From: Sinonovacula constricta
Lineage: Eukaryota; Mollusca; Bivalvia; Cardiida; Solecurtidae
DNA length: 64,000 nucleotides
Reading direction: 5' to 3'
NCBI GenBank assembly: GCA_007844125.1
Contig: CM017568.1
Location: 4,489,882 to 4,553,881, forward strand
Part shown: positions 47,742-60,344 of the stretch, piece after piece
How the letters are laid out: each line of letters starts with the position of its first letter
How positions within the stretch are numbered: position 1 is the first letter of the stretch
The notes under the pieces: generated by a model
The model's database searches: none
Seen by the model: the letters and a program-made list of their open reading frames with translations, nothing else
What the model was told of the DNA's origin: nothing
Program-made: the position numbers and the translations under genes

Positions 47742-49129
47742 CTCACTGAAAAACATTGTCTCTTGTCTTGTCTCCCTTTTTTTTCCATTTAACTATCCTA
47801 AAATAATTAACTTTACTCTTATATTATATTTGCCCCCAAGCAATGTGATTATTACTTATTTTCATATGATTATTGAATACATCTCCTTAAGTAATTAGAA
47901 AAAAAATCCTTATTTCCATTAGTTTTCCCCATTAGTCTTTTACTTTCCACAAAGCAATATAACAATTACAATTATTACACCCACAAATTCAGTATATGAG
48001 GACTATCTTTCAGCAGTTCTGTCAGTCATTGACAATGCTATTTGTTACCTTTAAAAGCCAAGTTGCAAAAACATTGTCAAATCATGACCACCTTGATTTT
48101 ACACAAGTTATGGCCCTTTGTTACTAACTGTGGCAAATCAGAATTTGTGGTCATTTTTCCTCTTAAATGATACTTCTTGTTTTTTTATGATTATTATTTT
48201 CTTGCCTCTAAAGATGCAAAATATCTGCATAAGATAAAACAGTGTCTACACTTCAAAGCAATGTAAAAATACCCATTGTTTCAATTAAGTGGACCAATGG
48301 AAAAAACATGGCATCATAGTGCTTGTTTTGTAGTATGAAAATTACTGTGGATGCAAATAAAATGTGAACAAAATAAGAAAATAATCTCATGATTTAGGTG
48401 CAGTAATTAAAAAGATACAATAAAACTGGTTATTGAAAGTGCTGCAAGCAATAATTAATATAGCCACATTTTGAGACAATGAAAAACCAATGTACATAAC
48501 TGTACATAGATTTTGAGTTTGATAAACTGTCGCTTCTTAAACTATACAACTCTCCACGTTTAATGTAATGGATATATAATAAGCAGAAGGTTAAGAATCA
48601 AGACCAACAATGGGTGAGATGGTCTCAATCACCCTGTACTGGTTACATAACATACCACATTTCACAGGTTTCTGTATTTCTATATGCTCTGAATGGTGGG
48701 TTATGTATAAAGTAGTTCATTTTGTGTTGCATTTTATACCCACATTCACATCTAGTTAAAACAGGCTGGATGTACTATTGTGAATATTTGATGATTTTGT
48801 ACTGTTAGTGGTTTTAAACTGTGTGTTGAACTCTGTTACATCAGTTGCTTTGCCTAGAATGGTAACAAAATATTCACTGGTAACACAGTGAATACAACAA
48901 GCTTTTTAAGGATACAAAAATTACTGAAAGCAAAAACAGAATGTCAACTGTATTGACTCTAACTAGTACTTCAGAAATATTTATGATGAAGATATAGATA
49001 AAACTGATTGACAAACATGAGTGCCTTAACATGACTGAAATCATAACAAGCATATGAACACATCATGCCAATTCAAAGTGTGTAAACTATAAAGGAACAA
49101 TAGTGTCAGATCATATACTACCTATAAAA
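47742..49129. other. Intergenic, no gene seen
   Basis: AT-rich sequence with no recognised feature. Confidence 0.4.
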
Positions 49130-49520
49130 CCAATCGGAACACCTAGGATAATTCACGAATCATCTCCCGGATGTATGTAGGTAGTCGGATCACCTCGGCC
49201 ATTTCAATAAATGGGACTGCTTTTGTAACAGACGTCAAAACAGAGATGGCAGACGGCTCATTACAGTATGAAGCCTGCTAACTTCAATTTGTGGCGGCTT
49301 CAATTTTATATCATCCGGGTTTAATTTACCCACCGCAGCAGACATACAGCTGTCAAATGCTGCCATTGTTCATGTTTTGTGCAAACTACATTTTAGGCAT
49401 ATTTTTCTTCCCACTTCCGGCGACGAAACTATTGTGATTTCATTAATTATCATTGCACCAGATACATCCGAGGGATGATTGTCCCAAGGATGGAATCAAA
49501 TAGTTGAATGGTGGAATGTT
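49130..49520. promoter_or_regulatory. CpG-richer non-repetitive island, possible regulatory element
   Basis: Within the AT-rich, CpG-poor intergenic region this stretch holds many CpGs ('cggatcacctcggcc', 'cacttccggcgacgaaac', 'catccgggtt'). It has an ETS-like ACTTCCGG, an E-box CAGCTG, a SOX-like CATTGTTC and a CRE-like GACGTCA. No open frame with splice signals fits. It could be a promoter, an enhancer, a conserved non-coding element or an unrecognised exon. Confidence 0.35.
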
Positions 49521-49839
49521 TACAGTGGCAGAATATGGGTAAAATAATGGCTGATTTATTGCATATTGAACATACTTTACTTCTGCTGTGAATATATATT
49601 CTTATAACTTAAATGAAAGGTGCAAAAAAGTTATGCTAAAATTCTATATTGGATGTCATTATTTATAATAAACTTAAGTTGTTGTTTACAAGTGTTCAGT
49701 AATGTCTTGATATAGATCACTTCATTCATACCTATTTAAACTCTGCAAAAATCATCAAATCGTACAATTTTGTCTCAAAGGTTAAAATTGTTAGATGCCA
49801 CTTACATGTCTGAACTCACAAAACTTCCATACTAATCCA
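49521..49839. other. Intergenic, no gene seen
   Basis: AT-rich spacer between the CpG-richer island and the following array. Confidence 0.4.
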
Positions 49840-51172
49840 ATGATAATATGTCTTCCATCCCAATCCAGTGAAAATATTATGTCTCATTCCAATCCAATAA
49901 TAATGTCTTCCATACCTATCCAATGATAATATGTCTTCCATTCTAATCCAATCATAATATGTCTTCCATTCTAATCAATTCATAATATGTCCTCCATTCT
50001 AATCCAATGGTAATGTGTCTTCCATACTAATCCAATGATAATATGTCCATTCAAATCCAGTGAAAATATTATTTCTTTAATTCCAGTTCAATGATATGCC
50101 TTCCATTACAATCCAACAATATTACATCTTCCATTCCAGTGATAATATTTACCTTCCATTCCAATCTAATGATAATAGTATGTCTTTATGATATGATAAT
50201 ACTATGTCTTCCATTCCAATTTCAATAATAATAGTATGTCTTTCATTCCCATTTCAACAATAATAGTATGTCTTCAATTCCAATTTCAATAATAATAGTA
50301 TGTCTTCCATTCCAATCCAGTGATAATATTATACCTCACTCCAATCAAATGATATATTATATCGTCCATTCCAATTTCAATAATAATATTGTGCCTTCCA
50401 TTCCAGTTTCAATAATAATATGTATTCCCTTCTAATTTCAATAATAATGGTATGTCTCTCATTCCATTTTCAATAATAATAGTATGTCTTCCATTCCAAT
50501 CAAATTATAAAGTAATGTCTCATTCCAAATGATAATATTATGTCTTCCATTCCAATTTCAATAATATTATGTTTTCCTTTCCATTTCAGTAATAATACTA
50601 TGTCTTCCATTCCAATGAAATGGTAATATTATGTCTTCCATTCCAATTTCAATAATAATAATATTATGTTTTCCTTTCCATTTCAGTAATAATACTATGT
50701 CTTCCATTCCAATGAAATGGTAATATTATGTCTTCCATTCAAATTTCAGCAATAATATTTCTTCCTTGCCAATGGCAATAATAATAGTATGTCTTCCATT
50801 CCAGTTTCAATAATAATATGTATTCCATTCCAATTTCAATAATAATAGTATGCCTTCCATTCCAATGATAATATTATGTCTCATACCAATCCAATGATAA
50901 TATATATTGTCTACCTTTCCAATTTTAATAATAATATTATGTCTTCCATTCCAATAATAATATTATGCCTTCCATTCCAATTTCAATAATAGTATGCCTT
51001 CCATTCCAGTCCAATGATAATATTATGTCTCCCCTTCCAATTTCAATAATAATAGTATGTCTTCTATTCATATTTCAATAATAATAGTATGTCTTCCATT
51101 CCAATTTCAATAATAATAGTATGTCTTCCATTTCAGTCCAATGATAATAGTATGTCTTCCATTCCAGATGTT
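49840..51172. repeat. Degenerate ~32-bp minisatellite, TCTTCCATTCCAATTTCAATAATAATA type
   Basis: About 40 units of variable length built from 'tatgtcttccattccaat' and 'ttcaataataatagt'. Unit length varies because the AAT part expands and contracts. A local duplication of about 105 bp is visible near 50580 and 50690 ('ttccatttcagtaataat'). Confidence 0.9.
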
Positions 51173-52509
51173 GCACTTTCTCTAAAATAAAGACAACAAA
51201 ACCTTTTGATATAAAACATGTTTAAAAATGATCAAGTTCAATAAACTAATCAATGTTTTTGTTGTTGTTTATGAGAGGTTGCCAAAATTAACAAAACAAC
51301 AAAACTGCCAGCCAAACTTATTGTCTTAAGATGTTTAACATCTTTCTAGCAAGATTCTTACAATAAGAACAGTAGTTCATATAGTGGTCTTCCTTTCACT
51401 TCTCATTATTCCACAATTTTTCTGCTTGTAAAATTAAGTATAATTAGGTTTAAGTTGGTAACATCTCCAACTTTAATGAAATTATTTCCTTTCAGTGGCC
51501 TGTCAGTTGACAGCTGATGGAGCTTTCAATGATGAGCTATATATGCCTGAGTTGTTGAGTCCTGAACTTGAATAATTTAGGTGTTTAAATGATGTACTAG
51601 CAGAGTGAAGATGAGTTTCTTTATGAGCTAGTAAAGCATCCTTTGTTCTAAGATAAAATGTTTTTCTTGCCCCAAATCACTTCCCTATTTTGAGAATAAT
51701 TGTAGAGCATGAAAAATGTACTAATCACATACTCTTTACTGGAAACGCCATTAGGAAGGGATTTGTTTTGTTATTTGTGATATCTGGAGCTTCCAGCAAG
51801 GAAAGGGAAAGCATTCTGATTACCCGAGTATAGACCTTATCTGCACATTATCCTAATTTTCATCTTATTATTTTATCTTCTTACAACATTGTCTGCTCTG
51901 TCATCTTTTGTGTAAAGTAAGGGTAGGATCAGCCCCTAAGCTGGAAACACCATAAAGTTGGCATATGTTTAATGTTAATGGAGTGAATGGTGCTTTAATC
52001 AAGTAAGAGGTTCAGGCAACAAAGGAACATCAGATATCTTGAGATCGACCCAGAAGTTGTACTGAAATAACTCTATTATATATTTCTCATTGAAATAAAA
52101 TCTTTTTTTCTTGGTAATTTACACTGTTATATAAAATTAAACATGACTTGCATGGTCCATTTAACCCCTTTGTAAAATTGGAGATTCATCTGATCTTAGA
52201 TAAATGTAAATTTACTTCTAATCTACATCACTTGGTCACAGTTGGTCATCTAATTTCTTTTTTCATTTTTTTAAAAAAAAGCAAAAACTGTTAAGCTACA
52301 GGGAATATTAAAATAAAATATTACCTGTGTCTTAAGATTGGCACTAAAATAAAAGTACTTGACTCATTCCAATTTTATTTTAGCCTTTTTTACATCAAAA
52401 CTAATCGACCAAAACAATGGCAACTGGCCTCTTATTTGGTCCAATTTTAATCTACATAAACAGTTAAGCATTGGTTAAAGCCTGTCAAAATAATAACAAA
52501 GATTATATT
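51173..52509. other. Intergenic, no gene seen
   Basis: AT-rich, with no recognised feature. Confidence 0.4.
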
Positions 52510-52522
52510 GAAATTTAAATGT

Positions 52523-52839
52523 TTGTTTGTTTATTGGGTTTATCGTCCCACCAACAGTATTTTAGTTATCTGGAGACGATGTCCACTAGAAGCAGATATA
52601 GTGCTGCCTTCAATGTGTAAAGCATGCCGTGAACACCTGGCATGATACCACACCCAGTCACATTATCCTGACACCAGGCCAACCAGTCGTGGAACTACCC
52701 TTATATTTGCTTGAGCGTTAGTAAGGGAGCTATACCACTACCATTATTAACGACTTTGGTATGTCGCGGCCCAGGATCGAACCCCGGGCCTCCCATACCT
52801 GGAGCCGACGCTCTACCAATTGCGCTACCAGGTCCGGTC
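52523..52839 (-). mobile_element. tRNA-derived SINE, family B, full-length with target-site duplication
   Basis: On the minus strand it starts with a tRNA-like head: box A 'tagcgcaattggtagagcg' and box B 'ggttcgatcc' within a T-arm (cccgg/ctggg). The body contains 'tgtggtatcatgccaggtg' and 'gcagcactatatctgcttc', and it ends in an AAAC-rich tail. A perfect 13-bp duplication, gaaatttaaatgt, flanks it at 52510-52522 and 52840-52852. The acceptor-stem ends do not pair, so it is a SINE and not a working tRNA gene. Intact head and duplication indicate a fairly recent insertion. Confidence 0.92.
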
Positions 52840-52852
52840 GAAATTTAAATGT

Positions 52853-53440
52853 AAACATTGTGCAGGTATAGTAAAACTACATAAAAGAAGTATGTACCAA
52901 AACTCACTGACAGTCAATAGAGCACTGACTGCCATACATAAGGAACCAAGTTGCAATGGCTGTACCATGCAGGCAAATATATTTTTCTATGACCATACAC
53001 CGAAATAGACAAATATCCCCTTTATCAACAAATTAGATTTTTAGTACTATTTTTTAACTATAGACCATTTAAAAAAAAAAGTTATGGATAAGATAAAACA
53101 GCATGTCTTCCTAAAACATTATTGCTTTAAAATGGCATAAGGAAAATTTAATTTAAAATCTTATAACACAATTATAACATGGCAAAGACAAAAACAGTGA
53201 CAGCATTGGACTATGATATGCTTTATTTCTATAGGTTATTTTCTCTGACTGTTACAAAGGCAACATCCAAACAATCTTTTCATTTTTATATTACAAATTA
53301 TTGATGACAATACTAACATAGCTCCTCAAAGTAAATACAATTCTATACAATGTAATATCTTTAACTATCACATTTTTAGTGCTGAAGTACTTAGTATGTT
53401 TATACTGCAAATAAAAAGTGTAAAATATTAGCACCTATTT
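52853..53440. other. Intergenic, no gene seen
   Basis: AT-rich, with no recognised feature. Confidence 0.4.
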
Positions 53441-54144
53441 AATAAAACCTAATGACGATCCGTATGCAGTTGCAGTATAAAAAACCAAATGAAGCAGTAT
53501 ATGATAGCAGACATTTGTAGAGATTACAGGATTAATTAGTATATTACATCTGTATCTACTGAAGAAGTGTATGATATCGGAACATTTTGAAAGATTATCT
53601 TATAAATGTGTGTTAGATAACATAGCTTTATATATATATTTTAAAACTCTTATCCAATGTAGAAGTACATAATAACTGAGTCTTATGAAGTTGTGTATTA
53701 ATGCAGTTTTAGAAATTATTTCATAAAGTTGTGTATGATAATGCAAATTTATAAATTATATTTTATAATGAAGTAGTTGTGATGTAAACACAGTTTTTAG
53801 AGACAATATCTAATAAAACAGTGTAGTGCAGTGTTTATATGTTCTAAAGAAGTGTTTTGATATTCGCTTGGTTTGAGAGATTATTAAGTTCTGAAGTGCA
53901 GTTTATCTATTGAAGTAGTGTAAGTGTACTAAATCAGTGCAGTTTTAGAAAAAGATCTTATTAAGACTTGTATCAAAATGCAGCTTTACAATGGAATAAT
54001 TGTTATATAAGCACAGATTTAGAGACTATATAATTAAATATTGTATAACAATGCAGTGTTATGTCTTCAGTTTATAATGAAGGAGTTATATAAACACAAT
54101 TTTAAGATTTTCTACTAATGATGTTATGGCCTCTGTGCAGTCTT
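53441..54144. repeat. Degenerate relatives of the 88-bp repeat
   Basis: Loose, diverged units share 'cagttttagaga', 'atctaatgaa', 'gtgtatgata' and 'gaagtagtgta' words with the regular array to the right. Spacing is 60-90 bp. It looks like the old, decayed flank of the same tandem family. Confidence 0.55.
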
Positions 54145-55026
54145 AGAGATTACCTTATGAAGCATTATATATGTGCGTTTTATAACATTATCTAATGAAA
54201 TAATGAAGCAATTGTGTTTTGCACACAGTTTTAGAGATTACCTTATGAAACATTATATATGTGCGTTTTATAACATTATCTAATGAAATAATGAAGCAAT
54301 TGTGTTTTGCACACAGTTTTAGAGATTACCTTATGAAACATTATATATGTGCGTTTTATAACATTATCTAATGAAATAATGAAGCAATTGTGTTTTGCAC
54401 ACAGTTTTAGAGATTACCTTATGAAACATTATATATGTGCGTTTTATAACATTATCTAATGAAATAATGAAGCAATTGTGTTTTGCACACAGTCTTAGAG
54501 ATTACCTTATGAAACATTATATATGTGCGTTTTATAACATTATCTAATGAAATAATGAAGCAATTGTGTTTTGCACACAGTCTTAGAGATTACCTTATGA
54601 AACATTATATATGTGCGTTTTATAACATTATCTAATGAAATAATGAAGCAATTGTGTTTTGCACACAGTTTTAGAGATTACCTTATGAAACATTATATAT
54701 GTGCGTTTTATAACATTATCTAATGAAATAATGAAGCAATTGTGTTTTGCACACAGTTTTAGAGATTACCTTATGAAACATTATATATGTGCGTTTTATA
54801 ACATTATCTAATGAAATAATGAAGCAATTGTGTTTTGCACACAGTTTTAGAGATAACCTTATGAAACATTATATCTGTGCCTTTTATAACATTATCTAAT
54901 GAAATAATGAAGTAATTGTGTTTTGCACACAGTTTTAGAGATTACCTTATGAAACATTATATCTGTGCGTTTTATAACATTATCTAATGAAATAATGAAG
55001 TAATTGTGTTTTGCAAAGACAGTTTT
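54145..55026. repeat. 88-bp minisatellite, 10 copies
   Basis: Regular 88-bp units ('agagattaccttatgaaaca' start at 54145, 54233, 54321 and so on), each with 'tatatgtgcgttttataaca' and 'gcaattgtgttttgcacaca'. The central copies are almost identical. The last two carry shared changes (tatctgtgc, gaagtaatt). Confidence 0.95.
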
Positions 55027-55384
55027 AGAGATTATCTTTTAAAGTAGTTAAGTATGACAACACAGTTTAAGATAATCAAGATAGTTGTGATATCAACAAA
55101 TTTAGACATTATCTAATTAAATGATGTGTGATATCAGTGCAGTTTACATAATTAACTACCAATTACTGAATTAATGACTGTATACCTTGTACAGCAGTTT
55201 ACAATATTAGCTATAAATTATGTCATAACATATGTATGCAATGATCTAATGTTGTAGTGTATAAAGTTCCAATTTTGACCAATATAAATCCAAATAATTT
55301 CTTTTTTTCGTTTAAATGTTCAGTTAATAAAGTACCTAGTTAATAAAGTACCTAAAGTGTACACATGTAACCAATAACTGAAAA
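55027..55384. repeat. Degenerate right flank of the 88-bp array
   Basis: Further diverged units with 'gttttagagattatc', 'atctaattaaatgatgtgtg' and 'tatcagtgcagtt', then AT-rich spacer. No gene was seen. Confidence 0.45.
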
Positions 55385-56120
55385 GATGACATTGTGTGTG
55401 ATTGCACATGTGCTGGTGTGTGTGATTGTGTGTGATTGCACATGTGCTGATGTGTGTGTGATTGTGTGTGATTGTACATGTGCTTGTGTGTATGATTGCA
55501 CATGTGCTGGTGTGTGTGTGTGTGTGTGTGTGTGTTATTGTGTGTGACTGCACATGTGCTGGTATGTGTGTGTGATTGTGTGTGATTGTTAATGAGCTGG
55601 TGTGTGTGTGTGATTGTCTGTGATTGCACATGTGCTGATGTGTGTGTGTGTGTGTGATTGTCTGTGATTGCACATGTGCTGGTGTGTGTGTGTGTGAGTT
55701 ATTGTGTGTGACTGCACATGTGCTGGTATGTGTGTATGATTGTGTGTGATTGTTAATGAGCTGGTGTGTGTGTGTGATTGTCTGTGATTGCACATGTGCT
55801 GATGTGTGTGTGATTGTGTGTGATTGTACATGTGCTGATGTGTGTGTGTGTGTGTGATTGTCTAGGATTGCACATGTGCTGGTGTGTGTGTGTGTTTGTG
55901 ATTGTGTTTGATTGCACATGTGCTGGTGTGTGTGTGTGTGTGTGTGATTGCACATGTGCTGGTGTGTGTGTGTGATTGCACATGTGCTGGTGTGTGTGTT
56001 TGTGATTGTGTGTGATTGCACATGTGCTGGTGTGTGTGTGTGATTGCACATGTGCTGGTGTGTGTTTGTGATTGCACATGTGCTGGTGTGTTTGTGATTG
56101 TGTGTGATTGCACATGTGCT

Positions 56121-56171
<51 letters not shown>

Positions 56172-56202
56172 TTGCACATGTGCTGGTGTGTGTGTGCATT
56201 TA
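55385..56202. repeat. TG microsatellite/minisatellite with repeated GCACATGTGC
   Basis: Array of about 25-60 bp units combining (TG)n of variable length with 'tgattgcacatgtgctggtg'. The perfect palindrome GCACATGTGC (E-box CACATGTG) recurs about 20 times. A pure (TG) run lies near 56122-56170. The long His/Thr-rich frame on the minus strand is an artefact. Confidence 0.93.
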
Positions 56203-56741
56203 GTCTCTTATTAAATTCTTTATGTAAAATAATACATCTGAAAGTTTCACCTAATACATGAAGCTAGAAAATGAGGTAGATGTGTCTATAATGATGTTTA
56301 CAAAAAAAAAGAAATATTAGAAAAAGCGATTCATATTGTAACAATCCAGAATATCACACACTGATAATTAAACTTCACAGCAAATAATATAAAGTAAGCA
56401 ATATATTTTAACATCCATAAACAGTGAACAACGTTTGTATGCATATAACATGAACAAAAAAAGTAAAACAAAACTTTCAATACATATAAATATATATGGC
56501 ATTTGAAAGATAAAAATGTACTTAAAGTAAAAGTTAAAATTTATAAAGTCAAAAAGGTAAACAAAATACAAAAAAGCCTTTCAAATCAATATGCATGATT
56601 TAACAACAATTTAAAAAAAAATCCCCAATTTTTCATGTATACCTGTAAAGCGAGAAATACCTGTGTTATTGTGATATTATCTTCACCAGCCAAGGAAGAC
56701 ATAAAAGAAATATCGCTGCAAGTTTAACACAACAGAAAGAC
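56203..56741. other. Intergenic, no gene seen
   Basis: AT-rich, with no recognised feature. Confidence 0.4.
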
Positions 56742-56916
56742 AACATCCTATTACACTGAATGGCCTATCTATGTGTAACATCCTATTACACTGAATGGCC
56801 TATCTATGTGTAACATCCTATTATACTGAATGGCCTATCTATGTGTAACATCCTATTATACTGAATGGCCTATCTATGTGTAACATCCTATTATACTGAA
56901 TGGCCTATCTATGTGT
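56742..56916. repeat. 35-bp tandem repeat, 5 copies
   Basis: Five 35-bp units starting at 56742, 56777, 56812, 56847 and 56882 with 'ctgaatggcctatctatgtg'. The only variable base is attaca/attata. Confidence 0.93.
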
Positions 56917-57317
56917 TGACCTTTTTTGACTCACTGATGGAACATCTTTTACACACTTTTTTGTAAGCTCTAAGTCAGAATTGTTCCAAACAATTCTTGA
57001 TTTGTGGAAAACACAAAACATCAATCTTTTAAAAAAAAAAAATTATGAAGTAGAAAACACATGTAGAGTACTCTAAAAACATATAAAATCATGTACAAGT
57101 ATATATAGAAATGTATACAATGCATAAAACTTGCTTCATAATGCCAATAATTATAAATAATATAACATAACAGAGTGCATCAGAAAGTCTACAAGTAAAA
57201 CACAATGTAAAAAAACATATATGTAAACACAACAACCATATATACAAGTCCACTGTACTATCAAAATGTGAATATATCTGTCTCTTGTACATGTTACATG
57301 TATATACAAAAAACTGC

Positions 57318-57351
57318 ATCATCATCATCAACATCATCATCATCATCATCA
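57318..57351. repeat. (ATC)n microsatellite
   Basis: About eleven ATC triplets with one AAC interruption in intergenic DNA. Confidence 0.85.
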
Positions 57352-59303
57352 TTTTAGAATAAAACACACTGTAATTATGTATATTATATATCACACACAA
57401 AACACTTATAGTAATCATTAAGCCTGATATCTTCATAACACTATATAGGGGGATTATATTGCAACAATTTACCAAAACATGCCAACTGCAATAATAAAAC
57501 AAGCACAACAATATCGAAGATACCAATCCTATGTATATGTGTAGCTGTAGTAAAGTGTAGAATTTAAAACAAAAATAAACGTTGAAAACACTCTATAGTT
57601 AAATACTTATGTCATTAGTGTTACTATTTAATAAGGAAATATTTGTGTATTAAGTACAAATCATCTGAACATAACACAGTATAATATAATGCGATATATC
57701 ATGTGAAAACAAAAATCTACTTCCATTTTATCATATTTCCTTGATTGTGACATTATAAAAGGGATATGATAATGTAACTTTATATGGTTATGATTGATGG
57801 GATTAACTTTCTTTGTATTTAAGATGTTATCAATCAACAAATACCTTACTTTCGTTACTTGTTGTAAAATACCACAGACAATCAACCATATAGGTGTATA
57901 ACAAAACATTGCTTAGTAATGTTGGGTCTTCACATGTCAACATAAAATAAATTTACCAAAAAAACATTGACCATACACTGGCTTATAAGTTTGTAAATAT
58001 TGTTTGTTCTCTATAACAAGCAATCAATTTGCTAGGCATGTTAATCTGATTAATTATTCAATTGTATTGTCCATTACTAAGTAGGATTTTAATCTGGCAT
58101 CTGAGGTAAATGTCCTTTTTTTTTTAACAAAAATGGCAAGTATACAAGACAAAAAATCGACGAAGCACTGAAAAGCACTGTTTGGGTAGAGTTTGTTTAA
58201 CCCTCTATGTGATAAATAGTGGAAAAAAATGCTCACTTTAAATTATTCTTTGATACATTGATCGCACAATACATTGAAAAGTAGGCAAGTCTTAAGCTGG
58301 GAAAAACGCCTCTTCCAAATATATTGATAATACATTAGGACAAAGTGACAACATAGTAACCAACTTCCTATAACGGGAAACTATAATTAATATGCAATAC
58401 TTTCTATATGATTGTATTTGAAATAAAATTAGGTCTAAAATAATTGCTCACAATTGTTACCGACACGACTAAAATACACTCAGTTCAAATTTTTAATTCC
58501 TAAGTTGTTTATTTCTTCAAAACTTCACCCCTGTCATCTGAATTTAAATCTTGTCTGCACCATTTCTGTCAAAACATATGTGATAATTTTAGCTTGAGAT
58601 TCTGTGAGTCAAAGACACCTGAACTACCATTGATGGACCGAAGATGATGATATGAATAAGCTCTGTTATAAACAGATATAATGCTACAGAAAGCAGCAAC
58701 ACCCCGCGCATGATATCAAATATTTCAGCCTAGTAGATAATGCATTTCATGTACATCTGTATTACACAATATAAAAACTTGATTATCTAGTATAAACATT
58801 ATAAACATGCCTGGACATAATTAACATCCTATTCTCCTTCAACATGCGTATTTATTTCTGTAGCTGCACTACTTTTTCCCAGGCATGAAGACTGGTGGAG
58901 GTAGTCAATGTCATGCAGGGTCAATCCTTCTTGCTTCTGAAATAAGCTTTCTCAGAACTCTACACACTGTCGCAAGGGACACTTCCAAAAAAACAAACAA
59001 CTTGAAATATACAGTAATACATGAAAGATATACATTTTAGAATATGTGATGGTGTCTAGGGAGTCATCTCGAGAAGATCTCCATCCCTTTAACAAAGATA
59101 GCTGTAAGATTCACCACAATAACCATAACTATGTTGAGGAAACTCTTAATTAAAAACTTACCATTGTTCTTCTAAAGAAAAAAAAACAGGATCAGATTTG
59201 TTTCTATGCTGAAGGTACGATTAGGTAAAATAATATTATCCACTAACTGAAGACTAGTGGTTTTATCCTGCCAGCTGGAGGCTTATCAGCTGGTATTGGG
59301 TCA
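57352..59303. other. Intergenic and probable 3' end of the oxidase gene
   Basis: AT-rich. On the minus strand an AATAAA (plus-strand tttatt at 58851-58856) lies about 450 bp past the oxidase stop, and another is near 58507. Either could end that transcript. No other gene was seen. Confidence 0.4.
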
Positions 59304-59389
59304 TTACTGCACAAGACTTGGGAAGGTTGTGAAATCCTCCTGACTTGTGAAACATGCCTGCTGTACCGCCTCGACTGTTGAAGGGCCAT
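59304..59389 (-). CDS. Aldehyde oxidase/xanthine dehydrogenase-like, last exon
   Basis: On the minus strand the acceptor is 'atttttgcag'. The exon completes codon Y and encodes GPSTVEAVQQACFTSQEDFT then TFPSLVQ and a TAA stop at 59304-59306. P.TVE.V..AC fits the C-terminal helix of the family, where P.TPE.I..AC is usual. The tail is short compared with vertebrate xanthine dehydrogenase, which extends further. Confidence 0.8.
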
Positions 59390-60085
59390 CTGCAAAAATA
59401 AGCAACATTTTCATTTAAACATGTGTATGAAATAAAAAATTTCAAAGACAATGCCCCTCCCTGACAATTTTCTCATTTTTGGTAGGGCTGTATATTTTTC
59501 CTCCTAGTTTTCTGTGTGGATATGAGTAGAGCAGACACATGGCTGGAGGGGTTTGTCTGTCTACCAAAACTGCAGGAAAATCATTGTCTGAATGGGGAAT
59601 AATTCCCAACAGAAAACACTGCATGGTTGTGTTAATATCTCTTCTTGCATTGATTGAGCTTACTCTTTTATAAAAAACATGGGTTAACAACTTAGTAATA
59701 TATGTGTGTAAAAAATGTATGGCCTCTGGGTTGTTTAAACCATATGGTCTTCTAATGTTGAGAACTAATCTTTGAAGTAATAAAACTTTAATTCTGAGAA
59801 ATTTGGAATTGTCATTGCTTGTTTTAATAAGAAAATACCTATTTAGTGTAAACTGTTATAAATTTTGCAGGCAGAGACTAGTGCATAATTCATTTGTCTT
59901 AAAAGTTTCCATGCTTTTGCCTTGGCCTAATTCATTTGTCATACATGGTTCTACATTACTGCTTATGTCACATTCATTATATTAACTAGTACTAAGAACA
60001 TTTAACACATGCAGTTTATTGTGTATTTGTTCAGTATTATGTGTCAAATCATGTTGGGTATAGGTTTAGTTCTAGTATGACTTAC

Positions 60086-60193
60086 ACATCTGGAAGTAGG
60101 CAGTGTTGGCTTGATCCTTTCTAGCTGAGTAGATAGCCTGCTTGATAGCAAAAAGGGCTGAACAGCTCATACAGAGAGGTGGTTCACCACATG
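60086..60193 (-). CDS. Aldehyde oxidase/xanthine dehydrogenase-like, exon with GEPP active-site segment
   Basis: Acceptor 'ctgtttcag' and donor ATGT followed by gtaagt on the minus strand. It encodes (A)CGEPPLCMSCSALFAIKQAI then YSARKDQANTAYFQM. KACGEPP holds the glutamate that acts as catalytic base next to the molybdenum in this family. ALFAIKQAI matches the helix that follows. It joins both neighbours in frame. Confidence 0.9.
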
Positions 60194-60344
60194 CTGAAAC
60201 AACAGAGAATAACAATAACATTTGATTTAATTGTTTAAAATGGCAAGGAACATCTGCCATTAGTCTTGTAGTATCAAAGACAAAACAAGTAGGCCTGGAC
60301 CTCATCTACTGTGCAAAGTACAAGATATGAGAGCCATGAGGACC

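Noticed and set aside
52740..52839. Functional tRNA gene on the minus strand
   Set aside because: The acceptor-stem ends do not pair and the sequence continues into a SINE body with target-site duplications.
55320..56199. 285-residue His/Thr-rich protein on the minus strand
   Set aside because: A product of (TG)n and its unit. Alternative frames give equally long low-complexity peptides.
57089..57526. 145-residue hydrophobic frame on the minus strand
   Set aside because: Driven by AT-rich DNA and an ATC microsatellite (poly-Met run). No homology or splice context.
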